A stretch of DNA of 64,000 nucleotides from Zonotrichia leucophrys gambelii (taxonomy: Eukaryota; Chordata; Aves; Passeriformes; Passerellidae), in the NCBI RefSeq assembly GCF_028769735.1, contig NC_088170.1, forward strand, positions 48,331,585 through 48,395,584. Reading direction: 5' to 3'. The position numbers and the translations under genes were made by a program. Within the stretch, counting starts at the first letter, position 1. Every line of letters begins with the position of its first letter. Positions 28,701-43,700 of the stretch are shown here, piece after piece. The notes under the pieces were generated by a model that ran no database searches, was not told where the DNA came from, and was given only the letters and a program-made list of their open reading frames with translations.

Positions 28701-31700
28701 AACACTGACTCTGTAATGCAAATGCTGAGTAAGCAGTGGCTGCCCCTAAAAAAACTCGTAACCTTAACTGAATCTTAAATCTGTGTCTATTTTGAGCATA
28801 TCTATTTTGAATGTAAGTTTATCAGGAATAAAAGCAAACATAATGAAGGCATTGAACTAGGCATGAAAACATCAGCTGATTTTTGAAGTCTTGGACTGTA
28901 TTTTCTTAAAATTCACTCTTCTGTGTTTAGCACCCTCTATTTTCTTCCTGGGTAAAAAATTTCCTAGTGAGATCTGACTGACAGCTACCATATAAAAAAA
29001 AAGTCCTTTGAATGGTCCATGTTAGAAGTGTAAAGCTTCTGATGTCAAGAAGTAATATTAAATTTCCAGAAATCCTCCTGTTTGTCATCAGTAGGACCTG
29101 TTAGGTCATCCTGTATGTCATCAGTTATCCAAACTTCACAAAAATGTTTCATTGCCTGCTAAAAAGGCTGCTGAAAATAACAAATTAAACAATGTATGTC
29201 TGCACAAATCTGGTTCTCAGATTTCTTCTTCTCCACCCGTTCACAGAGGAAAAATTGTTCCTAGTGAAATGATGTCCATCTAATATCTATAAGCACATGA
29301 CATTCAATGAATTGGCATTCAGGGTGGGATTCATCTCACCTTAACTTTGAAAATCTCAAGTAATGATGTTTCCTCTTTTTACTCATGTCCCATAAGAGGT
29401 AGACATTTAAATACAATAATTCACTCCATTTGACACCTAGATTCTGGGACAAATTGTCCTCTGGAGGTCTATCTCTGTCGCTGTTAAATCAAGTTGGCCT
29501 ATAAACCACATAATAAACTTAAACTTGACATCTAAGTTGTAATTCTTCAAAGATAGAAGTATTTATTTTGCCTAAATTCTAGTTTCTGTAACTTGTTCAC
29601 ACAGACTAACCTTAAAGCCTTTTGATGCTGCTATATGGGCAGCAGTCCAACCCTCTTTGTCAGCATGGTTGATGAGATCTGCAGAAACAACAGGCTTTAC
29701 TCTACTGCTATAGTCATCTTCTCTCTTCTCCAAATCAAAGTAGTCTAAATTAGGCTCTGCATCCGTCAAACAATTCCCATTGTTTGGCTCTCCATAGTAC
29801 ATAAGGAGCTTGAGACTTTCAACATTACCAGAATCCACTGCTGCGTGAATTGGTGACCAGCCATCCTAAAAAAGAAGCCACAGTAAAAAAGCACACTGCC
29901 ACCAAACACACAGAAAATTGTTTGCAGACTTATATCAGCAGAGAATCTGAATGGAAGGCTCTGTCTGGAAATTAAGAAGACAAGCAAGAGTGACATAATA
30001 ATCCTTTGGGAAAACAGAGTTGATGGTATGTGTTTTGGGTGGAAGAAAGCGAAGAAAACACAGAAGAAATAAAATTTTACAGCTTTCTCCAAGGACAGTC
30101 CAAAGATAAAATCTTCAAAATTTTAAAAGAGTAACAGGGCTTACATACTGTTAGTAAACTGCTTCCTTCCTGTGCATCAAACAAAAATGATTCCAACTAT
30201 CAATATTGTTTCATGCTGCATGAATCCATTTATGAGTCAGTTTCACAGTGTTGACATCACACCTTTGTCTCATTCCAAGTCAAATATATTTACTTTCCAG
30301 TTGCAAAATAAATGAATGATAAAAGATTTACTGTAATATCTACAGGAGGAGGAGAATGTTTGGTGAAGCTACTACTTTTTGTGCTGTATTTTGGAACAGT
30401 CTATAACCCACATTTATTGTCATAAGAACCTACTGACATCACAATCATAAAAAAACTTCAGAAAAGCACTTGAAAAAGGCAATTATGTAGGCAATTTTGA
30501 GACAGTCCTCCTTCCCTTCTCCTCTAGATTTGACATTTTTGTGGCCGTATTCTGTCATTTGTGATATATAAGACTGTCTACAATACTGGCAAGAAAGTTT
30601 TGGGGTGTTGTCTCTTCAAGGACACCAATAAAGCATGCTGACATAAAAAGTGGAAGCATTTTACAAATCCAGTGCTGGAGAAAAGTTGCAGCAAATTGCC
30701 AATGGAATCTGAAATGTGTAAAATTGTATGAAAGTCACATCATTTAGGAGATTTCAGACAATCTACAATTAAAAAAACCCATAAACTATTATGAAAATAA
30801 CAAAATACTAATTTCAAATTATACAGTTTATTTCAGATTTAAAGAAAAGTTTACATAAATATTTTAATGTCAGTATTCAGTACTATACAAGGCACTGTTT
30901 TAACTTACACTGGTTTTTATTGTTCGATCTGCTCCACCTTCCAACAACAGTTTAATACAATCGTTATTTCCATTTTTACAGGCCAGGTACAAAGGTGTCT
31001 GTCCTCTTTCAGCAGCATGGTTAATATCAGCCTGATACATAATTAATAATTCTGCACATCTACAGCAAACAATAAAGAAATAAAATTGTCTCATGTTAGA
31101 CATGCAATGCCTCTTTATAACTTAAGACATTTAAATATTTTAAATAAATTATTAATTTTACAGATACAGATCTACCTGTGAGCAACCCATATACACAAGT
31201 ATAAAGGATAATTTTGTACATAGGTATAAAAATAGACTACTTCAAACATGTAAATCTTAAACTTCTGTAGCTGCATTTAAAAATTGTGAATGTAAACCAC
31301 TCAATTTCACAAGACTGCTAAAAACTTGATGACAGCTGCTTAAAAAAACCATTCAGCTGAGCAAAAAAAGAGACACATATCTGACTACTGATATTTAAAA
31401 TAGAATTGAAAAGGGAAAAAAATGAAATGAAGGACTAGGATTAGCTTTACCAAAATGGACACTCATCTAGGGAAGTAACCTGGTGGGGCAGCAAAACAGC
31501 TTGGCAGTACCTACCATTCAGTAGGTACCTGAACAGAGGCTGCTCTGCAAGGATGGCTTGGGTGTATTGCCAGCAGCTCCTGGGTTATGGAGGAGCAAAG
31601 ATCAGATGGAGTGCTGAAGAGCAATTCACTTGCAGTTGGCATTCAGATCCAAACTCCTCTACTTCCTCACAGCCCTGTAGCAGTAGGTCCATTTTTTTCC

Positions 31701-34700
31701 CAGTTCTTGTGCCATAATTGGCTACCTTTCCCTTCCCCAGCCTAGATTTTCAACAGCACTTAAGACCTTGCAAAAATCTTAATGCCAGGCAACTCACTCT
31801 GCAGTTCAAATACTCTGCACTGTTAGCAAAGATAAGTTCCCAGCTTTCCAGCTGAATATTTATCAGTCCATAAAAATAGAAAGCATATCAACAATAAAGC
31901 CTCAAAGCAGTTAGTGCAATGCCAAATAACTACTGATTAAGAGACCATACTGTAACAAAATATACTATGACAAAATATTTAAACCAATGTAAGGGATATA
32001 TATAAGAATATAAGTAAATATATACTAAAAAATCACAAGTATTTAAGAAAATTGGTTTTGATACGTTTTTATCCAGTCAGAAAATCAGTTAAGTTCAAGG
32101 TTAAATGCACAATTTTAGAGAAGAGTAAAACAGATAGCATTGATATGAATTACTTATCTATGTTTTCCAAAAATGCTCAACTGAACAAAAAAATAAAAAA
32201 AACCAAATAAAAACAATGGTCTGCCTTAACAAACGTTAGGCATACATCCTAACCATACAGTCACAAAGTCATCTTAAAACAGGCTCACAACAAGACACTT
32301 CCACACAGCAATTCAAGATCTGAGTTTTAAGTCTGCTAGGTTAGAAATATCTGGTTTGATACTTTACATTATATTTGGTGAATCTTGAAAAGCTACATCG
32401 AATTTCCACCTCAAGTTCAGGGTCATCTTGGCCTGGATCACATGGGAAATGATTCTGGAAATTTCTCCTAAAATTAGTTACTGGACCAGCCCCAAAAAAC
32501 TCGAATTTTTTTCTGACTACATAACTAGGGTTAGAATAACAGTATTGTCTTGGCTCAGGAACAAGGTTAAGGAAGCTGTCACAGGGGACTGGTTATCCAG
32601 CCTATGACAGACACCTACTGTGCAACTGAGAGCAGTTTAGTGCTGTCACTAACCCCACATTAGGAGACAGACAATACTGTTGCCCCAAATTCCACCTACT
32701 ACAGATTTTTTTCTGTGCCTGAACTTTGAGGAGACCAACAAATCAAACAGCCTGAACCATTTGTAGTCTTTCTGACATTTTTGGCTAGCCCTGTCATTCC
32801 ATGCTCAATTTTACAATTCAACTCATGTTCAGTATCTGAAAAAGTAAAAGCAAAAAATGTGTTTAGGGATATCATATTACATAAGTAAGTTTAAGATAAA
32901 AAGAATATGAAGTCTGCAATACTGCAACACAGCTGATGATACACAGCAAAGTGTTGTGAGGGTAAGTCGGGGAAATAAACAACTTCCTATTTAAATGAAG
33001 TGTTAAGATATTTATTTTAGTGAGAGAATATGAATACAAAAAATTAAAGTTTTAAAAAACCTTGTTTTGTTGTTCAAGATATTTGATTATACATCACTCA
33101 GGAGAAAACTCAGATGTTCATTTGCCTCTGAATATGATAGCTTTCTATGCCTAAAAAAAACAGTGCAAAATTAATTTCCTTCTTTCTTTGTTAATCCTAT
33201 ACTATGGCTGATAACTCAAAGAAAATTAAGAAATTCAGTGGTATGATGCCCAGTACCACATTGTAATTGCTAAGAATACATGCTCAGCAGCCTTAAGAGC
33301 TGAAATTAGAAAGAAAATAAATAGAAAATAGAAATAGAAAATATTAAAATCAGAATGGCATAGGAATATGAATTTAAGTAGATGCTTTCAATAAATGATA
33401 GCTAAGTACATTTGTACATAAGAATGCAACAATAATGTAATGAAAACATATATAATGTAAAGATAATATAAAACTGAGTAACAGTTGACACGCAAAATCT
33501 TAAAGGCTTCACTTACTTGACATGTCCCTGAGCAACTGCTGAACACAAGGGTGTAAAGCCATTTTTATCAGCAGCGTCAACTTGTGCTTCTGCAGCCAGC
33601 AGCAATCTCACACAATCTATAAATGGAGCAGAACCATGGAATGAGTCAACAAGATCAGCCTTAAAACTGTCAGAGGCTAAATCTGCTCAAGGGGCAACAA
33701 TCAGCCAGTCTTTTGGACTGCACATCACACCTTAGGGGAGTGAAATAAAAGCTCAAGAAGATGTTTGCAGGACAGAGATGAGAATTGCCTCCCATGGGCA
33801 TCATCACCCTTCTGCAAAAGGGTTGGGTTCTGCTGGGATTCAAATACGTGCCCACTGCAGGCAACTCCCACAGTATCAGCTATTTTACCTACCAAGTGGG
33901 GAATCTGACTTATCCAGGAGTCCCTAATGGCATCACTGCCTACTGGCAGCAGTGACAAATGTGACAGCACAGGGGAGATGTTCACAAGCCACACAGACCT
34001 CAAGCAACACACTGACCAGTCTTATTTTAGGGCACTGACTTGTGATTGCAATGACAAATAAAATAAGCCGAAAAACTCAAACCTCCCAAAACCAGTCCCA
34101 TTCATATATTTCCAAAACCACATGCTAAAAATAGTACCAGTCTGATTCCATCATCCCTACAGCTAATTTAAGATAATTAATTACATAGTAATTAGACTGC
34201 TTTTCATCCACAAATTGGAATATCATTTGATGCAATTAACTTTGAAGAAAACAGTTGATCTGCTCCTCATTCTTGAAATTGGCTCCAGACCAAAATAAAA
34301 CAAGTCTTTTGTAATTGAAACTACTACTTGGAAAATAAGCTCAGCTACAACACCAATTACAAACTCCTGACCTGATTTCTGAGCAAGCTTAATGCATGCT
34401 GTTCTGGCACTCAGTAAAATCCTGAAGCCAAGTTTTGTTAGTGAAGTTTAACTCTAGATACCAGAACCAAACACACATTAAGAATAACTTGGATATCAGA
34501 AAAATATATTAAGAACTACTTATAAATCTGACTAGTCTACACCATTTTTCAATGTATTTATTCCTGTTACAATTTTTTCAAATAGTAATACAGATGTTGT
34601 GGAGTTGATTGAATAAATAATTTAAAATTAAGAAACAAGATTCTAAAACACTCTAAGTTATTATTTTGCAAATTAGGATTCTTTAATTTCGAAGTAAGTA

Positions 34701-37700
34701 ATCGGATGTGAAATTGTTTTTTGATGTAAAGTTGGTTGTAAAGTTGGTAAGTTACCAGGACTTGATCTGTAATTTTTTTTTAAGTCATAAAGAAGCTCTC
34801 TGTTAACTAACTTACCAAGTCCTTCCAATTGTAAGATAGCACCACTTAAAATAAAATTATATTTTCATTCACTTTTTAACACAAAAATACTCTGCTAAGA
34901 ATGACCTATCTTTTTTTTTTTTCTTCTTTCCATTGTCAGCCCTGGTCCTATATTAAATTATTAACTTGAAAATACAGATTCCTCCTTGAGCTCCTAAGAT
35001 ACTTCTAAAGTTTATGAGGCATGTTGAAAAAATTTTCATCTAGAAGTTTCAAGTATTTAGCTAGAATACTTGGCTGTTTATTCATAAAGCATATGTTAGC
35101 CATGCAAAAGCCATGAACACACACAAAAAGACTCCCTGTCTAGAAAGGCATGGTTAATTCACACTTATTGACTGGCACATCATTCAGGTGGTAGGTTATG
35201 TCTGTAAAAATGCTGTTTCTGATGAAGCTTATCTCTGTGAAAATACCGCTTCTGAAAACAGCTTTTCATTCTTAGGGATAAGTGTGACCATGAGGAAATA
35301 GAGCTACTTGCATAAGGCACAACATGTGAGCTAGTAAGCTCCCATGACCTGTTCTGGTGGCATATAAAGTAAAGGAGCAATTATCTCCAAGATGCCTGGG
35401 TCTTCTGGATGGACTTTTTACTGGGATTTGGAGAAGGGTAATTTGGGTCAGACCAGGCTCATTCACTCCGGTTCACTCTGGTCTGCCATAAAAGTAATAA
35501 GCAGTGGGAAGAACTCGATGGAAGGGCAGGCACTAAACAGACATTGGTGTCACTAAGTTATAAGTTTTGGTCATAGCAAAAGCAAAACATGGAAGCAAAC
35601 TGAGATAAACACCTGGAGATTTTACTGCTCTCCACCACAGCTGGGTAGTTCTTCCAGAGTGATGGCAAACATCATGCAGATACATCCGTGGCTTGACAAA
35701 GCTGACTCCATGTAGCTGTATGTCTCTGCACCTCACTCCTTTCTACTTCCCACACCATTCCAGTTTTTTTCTATCAATCAGGGTGCCACAGCCTCCAAAT
35801 ACTCAGGATAGAAGAGAATCAATTATACTGTAAATGCACATGATTAGCACATAGCTGAGTCCAAAGGATATTATTTTCTCCACATCTCTCAGATTCAGGA
35901 ACTCTTACTGTTTCATTCTGTCCTTCTCCACCTCTTTGTGGTGGAGAATAGTCACAATTTGCAACATCATACAGCTATGCAGATCTATTAGCTAAGAGAA
36001 CTACTGCTATTAAGTGCACAGTGGACCTGAAGTGGTTCCCTCTTTGCTAATGGTAAAATCAAGGCAGACTGACAAGACAACCTGTTCAGCTATCCCAGTC
36101 TAGTGGTTAAATCATGAAATTAACAGTTTCCTCATGTCCATTCAATACAAAGAAACTGTGTATTTTTAGGGTGAATTTCTCTCTCAGACCTACAGAATTA
36201 GGGACAGTGTGTGTTGGAAACAAAGCATCTGCTATTAACTTCATGTGCTGCAAAAACCCTCTGCTGCAGCTCTCAAAAGGCAACTGTTTCCAAACAGGAA
36301 AGCTACACATTTTGCAATTAGGATAGATTAGGACAGAATATTTCAGTGCTCTTTTCTTGTGTAACTCAATTTTTTCTACAGAATGGGCTGAGATCATTTA
36401 ACAGCTGCTGCCACCATGCTGGTTACAATGTGCTCTACCACGCTCTAGTTATCTGCACATCTCAAATACTGCTTTTCTGCACTCAAAATGTGTAGGGATC
36501 ATTCAGTTTCCACTCTTCTCAGAATCTCTGAAACATGGCTTTTCTGAAGGGAGGTACTCATGCTTGCTTTTATCAGTTCTAAAGTTACTCTTTTCTCCAC
36601 GTGAAATCTTCTCCAGGAGAAATAGGAACATCTGGTTAGTTGACTTAGAAATCTCAAAATCCATTTAGTCAATAAATCTACTTTAAAAATATTCTCAATA
36701 AATTAAATCATGATGTGATCACCCACCAGCGTAGGCTTGTGTTAAGTTTTATGGTTAGACTGAACTATTTTAAGGGTCTTTTCCAATCTAAGTGACTGTA
36801 AGATTCTATGAGGAAAAAAACCAAAACAACAGAAACTTATCATTGACAACACAACTCAATAAATTGAAAAATTTGAACAATAAATTATTTTATCCTTAAA
36901 ATGACAGCAGTATCATTTCTTTCCACCTGGCTAGTTAAGGAGAGATATTAGAAAGGACTTTAAAAAGATTTATTTCTATACATCCATTCTTAAGCCTACA
37001 TAAATTAAGTAAACTTAAAAGTCTCCACTTTGAATTGCTACATATATCCATTCATTTGAGAACAAACTACAAGTAATGAAAAAGGACCATATATATATAT
37101 ATATATACACACATATATATATTATATAATAAAGTTAAACGCAAAAATCTTTCTCCAAAATTTTTATACATCTATACCTTTCAATTTTCGTATAATTTAT
37201 TAAGGAGACATCAACACTGCTGTTGTGTGATTCTCTCATTCAGAGTTCATACACTCCATTTAGTGGGTGAAATGTGATGATTTGTACAACCAAGTACTTT
37301 TCACATCCTGTCAACTATAAATAGAAGAGCAACACTGTAACCTCTGTAGTACAGTTTTTATCTCAAAAAATAAAACATACTAAACAATTACAGGGTGCAT
37401 ATGCATATGTTTCTTTTTATTATTGTGTTTGCACAATTCTATCAAATGTCTTTCTTATTTGAAATTTTGACAATAAAAAAAGGAACCAAATTGCCCTTGC
37501 TGTCAGTAGGAGCTGTTCAGTAACCGAAAATCATTTGCTTTGATGCAATTTTAGAATAGAAGATGAATAAAGAAGAATTGGGTCAATTCTGATCTCCCAC
37601 AAATATTAGCAAAGATAACTGCATGTAAGCCTGGAAGAACAGACCAAACATCCATTTAGTGAGGGGAGAATAATAAATCCACACAATATAACTAACTTGG

Positions 37701-40700
37701 ATTCTTAATACTGCAGATAAGTTGAAAAAAGGAAAAAAAATCACCAAAGGGAAAAAAAGGTACTCTTTCACAATTTTAAAGGTTTTGGCAACAGGAAAGT
37801 CGCCAGGTGAAACTCAGGTGAAAAGTCCCAGATGTTTCTACAAAAAACTTTAAAAAAACCCCATAGCAGCTAGGAAGCAAAGACAAAATATATCATTTGG
37901 AACAAAATAAAAACTCCTCCTTCGCTATGCCTGGTAGCAAAATTAACCTTGAACATGTGAGAAAAATGTACACTAGCTGCAGATTTTGTATCCTAACTTT
38001 AGTGTTATTTTTAAAATATTTCAAAAGAATTATGAAATAGCCTATGTACTATCTGGAACACTTGATCAGGGGTTTGTAATTGTGTCACTAATAAATATTC
38101 CATTAAATAAAATCACAAAGTACTCTTGAAAGCAGTGGCTTTAATGGGACTTTGGTCCATGTTCTACTCTGAAATAAAATTCTGACTTTACTACAAATTA
38201 ATGGTATATTTGCCATTGGTCTTACTGGACTTCATCTTTAGTGTCCAAACCAGCATAATGATACCACCTGCAATATAAGAATCTGGAGGGTTTTATGTAG
38301 GTAGAAAAAGCTTTAGTAATGTGCACTGGACTTTTAAAACAAACTGCTGTTTGAGAGCCTTTTGGTAAAGGTCAGAAAATTATTTCTAGGAGTTTGTATC
38401 CATGAAATTCATATCTGTTGGTAACACACCTGCTGCATTTCATAGATATATTCATAAAATATGAAGACAGATGGTTGAAAGGCTCAGAAATGCTTCTTCC
38501 TTAATACAGAGGAGGATTGGGGTCATGAGGAAAGAAAAAAAATATCTTTTAACTTTCTCAGGAGAGCCTAGGTAACAAATGAAGGCTATTTCATTTAGTT
38601 CAAAAATAAAAACAGTTCATCTTATTTCCCAAGTAACCATACTATTCTGACACTATCTTCCATCATTTTCACTGCTGCTGCACAAGATCAAAACCCTGAT
38701 GACAACCTATTTTTTGCTGCTTACTCCCTCTAGAGTAAGTTCTTTCTTTCAAGCTCCTATTGCCACAAAAGATCTTTAGTGTTTCACAGAATATGGGGTG
38801 ATAATATCTGGTACCTTTTTATATGAAGGGATTGGAGAATTAGAATGGCTGTTCCTGCAGAATGCTACCAATTTTTTGTGTTTTGAATGCTTTCTGAGTT
38901 CAAAAGTTCTGCTCCAAGAAGTATTGCTTATAAATATGCTATAGTATGATTTTGGTCATATAATCTATATATCCCACTTTCAATTTCACATTTTTAAGAA
39001 GAATGCACTTGACTTAATTGAATATTACAAATCTATGAAGTAAGCTTTCACTAGTTTCCATGGATGCCATACTAGATCTTGGTATCATTTACCTGTATGT
39101 CCATTCGTAGCAGCAGAATACAAGGCAGAATAGCCATCTTCACAAGAGTAATTAATGTCCAGTCCTTCTTCATTAAGCAGCATTGATAATAAAGTGACAT
39201 TTCCCTGGGCAGCAGCTTGGTGAAGAAGGGTGGGCCTGCCACCCAGGGGGACAGGACCACCACTTGTTAACAAAGGGGTTAGGGAGGAAGACCAGCCTGT
39301 GAGTTAAAGCAACAGAAGTTAGAGACACATAAATAAGCCCCGCATTTTCTGTGTTCTTTTAAGTACTAAAAAGTATCTTCAAAATGACTGCATTTGTTAG
39401 TTTAGCAAAAGTTTTGTGATGGTGCTTTGTCTACACATTAGAAGGTATTCTGAAGAATAAAAACTGCATTGAGGGGTGACACTTGTTAATACAAATGAAC
39501 AGGACCTCATGACAAAAGGTCAATGTGAAACTTGTGAATGGTAGTAGCATGTGGATGTCTCAAAAAATTTATATTATCGAGGCTAACAGAAGTTTTAGAA
39601 AAGTTTTTAATTCATTTGTAATATGCCAGGAAGATTTTTTAAGTATCTGTAGAAAAGTTTTCGAAATGAAGTACTTATTTTCATATGTAATTTTATCCTC
39701 CTTAGTGCAAACTTTAGTATTTATATATTTGGTATTTATATAACTCACATGTAGTTATAAAGATTAATTGCACGGAGAGCCCTTATTGACTTCAGGCGCC
39801 TTTCAATAAGTTTGAAAAAACATGCAGAAATCATTTACACAAATAATACAGAAAAAAAAATTTATTATTGAACTCTCCATTAAGGTAACATTGCTTTTAC
39901 TTTGTGATACTTAAACATTATAAAATGCTTCAGTGGGAATGAATAACAGGTTATACAAAATTTATGTATGAAAGCTTTCACTCCATTAACAAAGAATATT
40001 CAATCCAAAACTCTGAAAGCTCAGGCATTGTGGTTAAATGTTCTGTTGACTACTTATCAGCTTTAGTAGGCACTTTGTTAAGAATATGAAGTTTGCTGCA
40101 TAAGGCATGGAATATTTTATGCATCCTTCCTTGAGCAAAGACTGCAAGAGAAAATAGGAGAAAGGCTGTTTTTTTTAATATATATTTTCATTATTACCTT
40201 TAGAAAATACACATGAGGCTGAAATTTGATACAAAGCAAGATAAAGCAGCTTTTAATGCAGTTTTGCAATGCCTGAGACTGAAGAGTTGCAGGCCATTAG
40301 CTTCAGTTCCATTCAAGCTGGTAAGAGCTATCCAACATCTCAAACTAGAAAAAGTATGTGGCAGTAGCAGTGCCATGCTGGGATGGTCTGCTCCACATTT
40401 TGGAAAACAAAATGAAATGCAGAAATTCCCAAGAGAATTCTACAGAAACAATGGACTGGGTACCTTGTAAGATCTCAATACATTTTAATTAACATCAAGA
40501 CTTACACAAGAATTCATCATCTCAGTAATACCAATGAAGAATACATCATTTGATTCCAGTTAAAAAAGAAAAAACCCAAAAAAATGTTTGGAGTATTTTC
40601 ACATTTGTTTCTAAAGTAAGCTAAATTTGTCAATTTAAATTAAGTTTACTAGTGAAGTATCTAAACATATGAACATATTTTTAGTATTTTCTCAATATTA

Positions 40701-43700
40701 TTAGCTTATTATTAAACTTATTTTTTATATTCACTGTAAGAAGCCATCATTGCAGCTATGAAATTACCTTATAAATCCAAATTTAAACAAAAAATAAATT
40801 GTAAAATTAACTTAATACATCTTCTTATAACTTCAATTCTGAAGCTGCCTTCTGACTATTAATACTCTTAGTAATACCTATTTCTCCAATACTTTTAATC
40901 AGAGGGGTTTGAGGGTTTCTGAAGTTTATTAAAAAACCCCCAAAAAGCAATATATAAAGTAAACTGTATGCTTTAAGTGGCAAAAAATACATTATCTTCA
41001 ACTTCCACCATTTCAGAACAGTTAACTCTAACAAAATTCCCAAAGGTCCAAAGAAAAACTTGTAGTATTCCTTTCTATTGTGAAAGTGGTTTTATTTTTC
41101 CAGCCTTTTGTTGTTCTTTGAAATTAACTGTACTGCAGCTGTTGCTATACATATATTTATGTTTTTAAAATAGTACTTCCGTAGATTTTACTGTCTTCTT
41201 GTGGTAGTTAACTGATAGTGGATATTGTTAAGGTGGCACTACCATTACTAAAATTGTTTATCCAAGTAACACTGGAATTTTGGTAATATGAATAGCATTT
41301 TGAGTTTCCTTTCCTTTAAAAAAAAAATGCAATTTTGGATGTAGTTTATTTGCTTGTTTGTTTGCTCTTGGAGCATCCTTAAGAGAAATGCCAAAATGAA
41401 CGGAATTTTTTAATGTCACATCTTAATTTTCATTTCAGCTCCTTGAAAAGAAAAATATGTTGTAATTCAGTGATGAAATTAATTATACTAGGTTAGTATT
41501 AAATGAAAACCTTCTACTGATAAAGATAAAAAAATAAGTAATAAATCTAACTTTACATTCTATTATCAGAGTGAAGCAGTATAATAAAATTCAACTCATC
41601 AGTAAAAATGCACCAACATTAAAAGATAACAATAAATAAGGGACACCATTATAGACTCAAAAAGTTAGGAAATGTGAAGCATCTGTGAAAGCTGGTAGGG
41701 CATGCAGTGATGAAGGGCAGAGGGACAGACAAAAACAGCTTCTGGCATCAGCTTCAGAATGTGAGATGGTTAATTTCAGAGCCTAGCTCAGTCCTTCACC
41801 CCCCGCCACACACACTTTTATCTTCAAAGCCAATTGTAAAGAGAGAATAAATCAATCATTATAGAAATGAGCAAAATAAAAAAATATATTTCATTCAAGA
41901 GTGACACAGAAAGCACAGAAGTAAGAAGAAAGTGAAAGCAGAAATCCCAGGGATATGGTAATCCAAACGCCTACATTTGTTTCCATTTTGAAGTCTTACA
42001 GCCATTGAACTGCAGAAATCCAAACAGAGCAGAAGCATTCTGGCACTGATTCAAAGGCTGCTGAAGTTAATGAAAACACTGCCACAGATTTTGAATCAGG
42101 CCATAAATGTTCATTGTAACGTCTCTATGTGCAGTCTGCTTAACATTAATGATGAAGGCCCATGTCTTTTCCTAGCAGGGATGAAAAGAGCAACATGTGG
42201 TACAACAGCCACCTCTGAAAGAAGATACAGTCACATTACTTTAGCAGAATGCCTTAGTGACACGGATCAGAGCTCCCATTTAGAGCTTGCTCTGAATAGT
42301 TCCTTTTCTTAGAACCAAGACACTTCCTTACTGAAAATCAGGTTGTTGATATGTTCCTGTATCAATCTGAGCTCATTAGGAAACCCTATTAAAATTAATA
42401 AATATAATACTTTAGTGATTACGTTATTATCAAGTTTTCTGACTCCACAGTAAGAAGAAAGAAGCATGAATTTACTGACCTACAAAAAAGGTCAGAATCC
42501 TAAAAATGAAGGATTCTGTCAATGTCCTTTAATATGGTAAAATTTTTGTTGTTAAAAATATTAAAGAATTCTGATTGAAGCTCACTACTTACTATACAAT
42601 AAAATTAACAGGATTTAAACATGTTCTTATTTAACTGAATGCAAAACTGAAATCCTAAACATTTGCTGAAAAAAAGCAAATAAAGCATCTTAAAATCAAC
42701 CAGATCATTAATAAAACTAACTGATTCTGTGCCTAGAGGATATACAAAGGCAGATATGGGAAGGAGGTTTCAGCAGTACTTGTAGTTTGTTAGATGTTTC
42801 TCACCTCAAAGAAAGTCATACTTAAAAAGGAGGTTGAAAAAGGGAATGAGTGGCATGAATTCAGGTACTACTGACCACATTATCTTAATAAAACCAGTGT
42901 TATTAAATTAGGTTTATCTTTTTATTTCCATATATATTTATAAAATATATTTTTTTCTTGGCATGTAATTTTGAAAGAAGTGTTTTCCATACTTGCATAA
43001 TATCCATTGCTCTAAATTTAGTTAGTTCTGCAGTTTGCTAGAACACTTGGCCAAAACAGATTAAATTGCCTTAAAAACATAAAGAAAATGAGATTGAAGA
43101 ATAAGTGCAATAAAATATAAACATTATTTTGGGTAGAAGACAAATAAACTCCTGAATATTTATGTGAATACTGCAGATCAAGTTATTAAGGTTCTTTGAG
43201 CCTGTACGTAGCCAGTAAAGGAGATACTAAAATAACATCTCTATATAAATAAAATAAAATTTAAAAAAGTAGCATACAGCTAAGTAGAGTTTAAGCAATC
43301 TTTCTCAGAGAACTTTGGATCATGTTTCCCATCTGCAATTGCAAATATTGGTGAAAAACAGTGTCATTTACAAAGTACTAAGATGAAATGTTCAGAGCAA
43401 GGATTATAATGGAATTAAATCAACAAATATTTCCATGCCTCCTCAAAAAAAGTGAAGGGAGTTAGAGAAAGCAAGAAACCTTAAAAATTAAAAAAATCTA
43501 ACAATTTTTGACAATAAGTCCTCTCTGTGAGAATCTTCTCTGAGAATGGTCACACATTTCGTAAGAAACACAAATTAAGTATTTGGGGGCAGAGTTTGAT
43601 AGAAAAGAATTACTGTTCTCCTAAGAAAAAAGTTAATACCTCAAAGCACAAACTAAACTAATTTCATTTTTAAGGTATGGGATTTATTCTTCTAAAGAAT

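Larger units (their letters stand above)
33617..39092 (-). other. CTTNBP2: CTTNBP2 intron (contains a CR1 end and an AT repeat)
   Basis: 5.5 kb. Holds a CR1 3' end (36750-36811), an (AT)n run (37089-37130) and a doubtful tRNA-like stretch (33828-33900). The block 35180-35770 is GC-richer and unassigned. Confidence 0.9.

Noticed and set aside
40213..40470. 85-residue plus-strand open frame inside an intron
   Set aside because: No similarity to anything I know, no promoter or splice evidence; length is within chance for this window.
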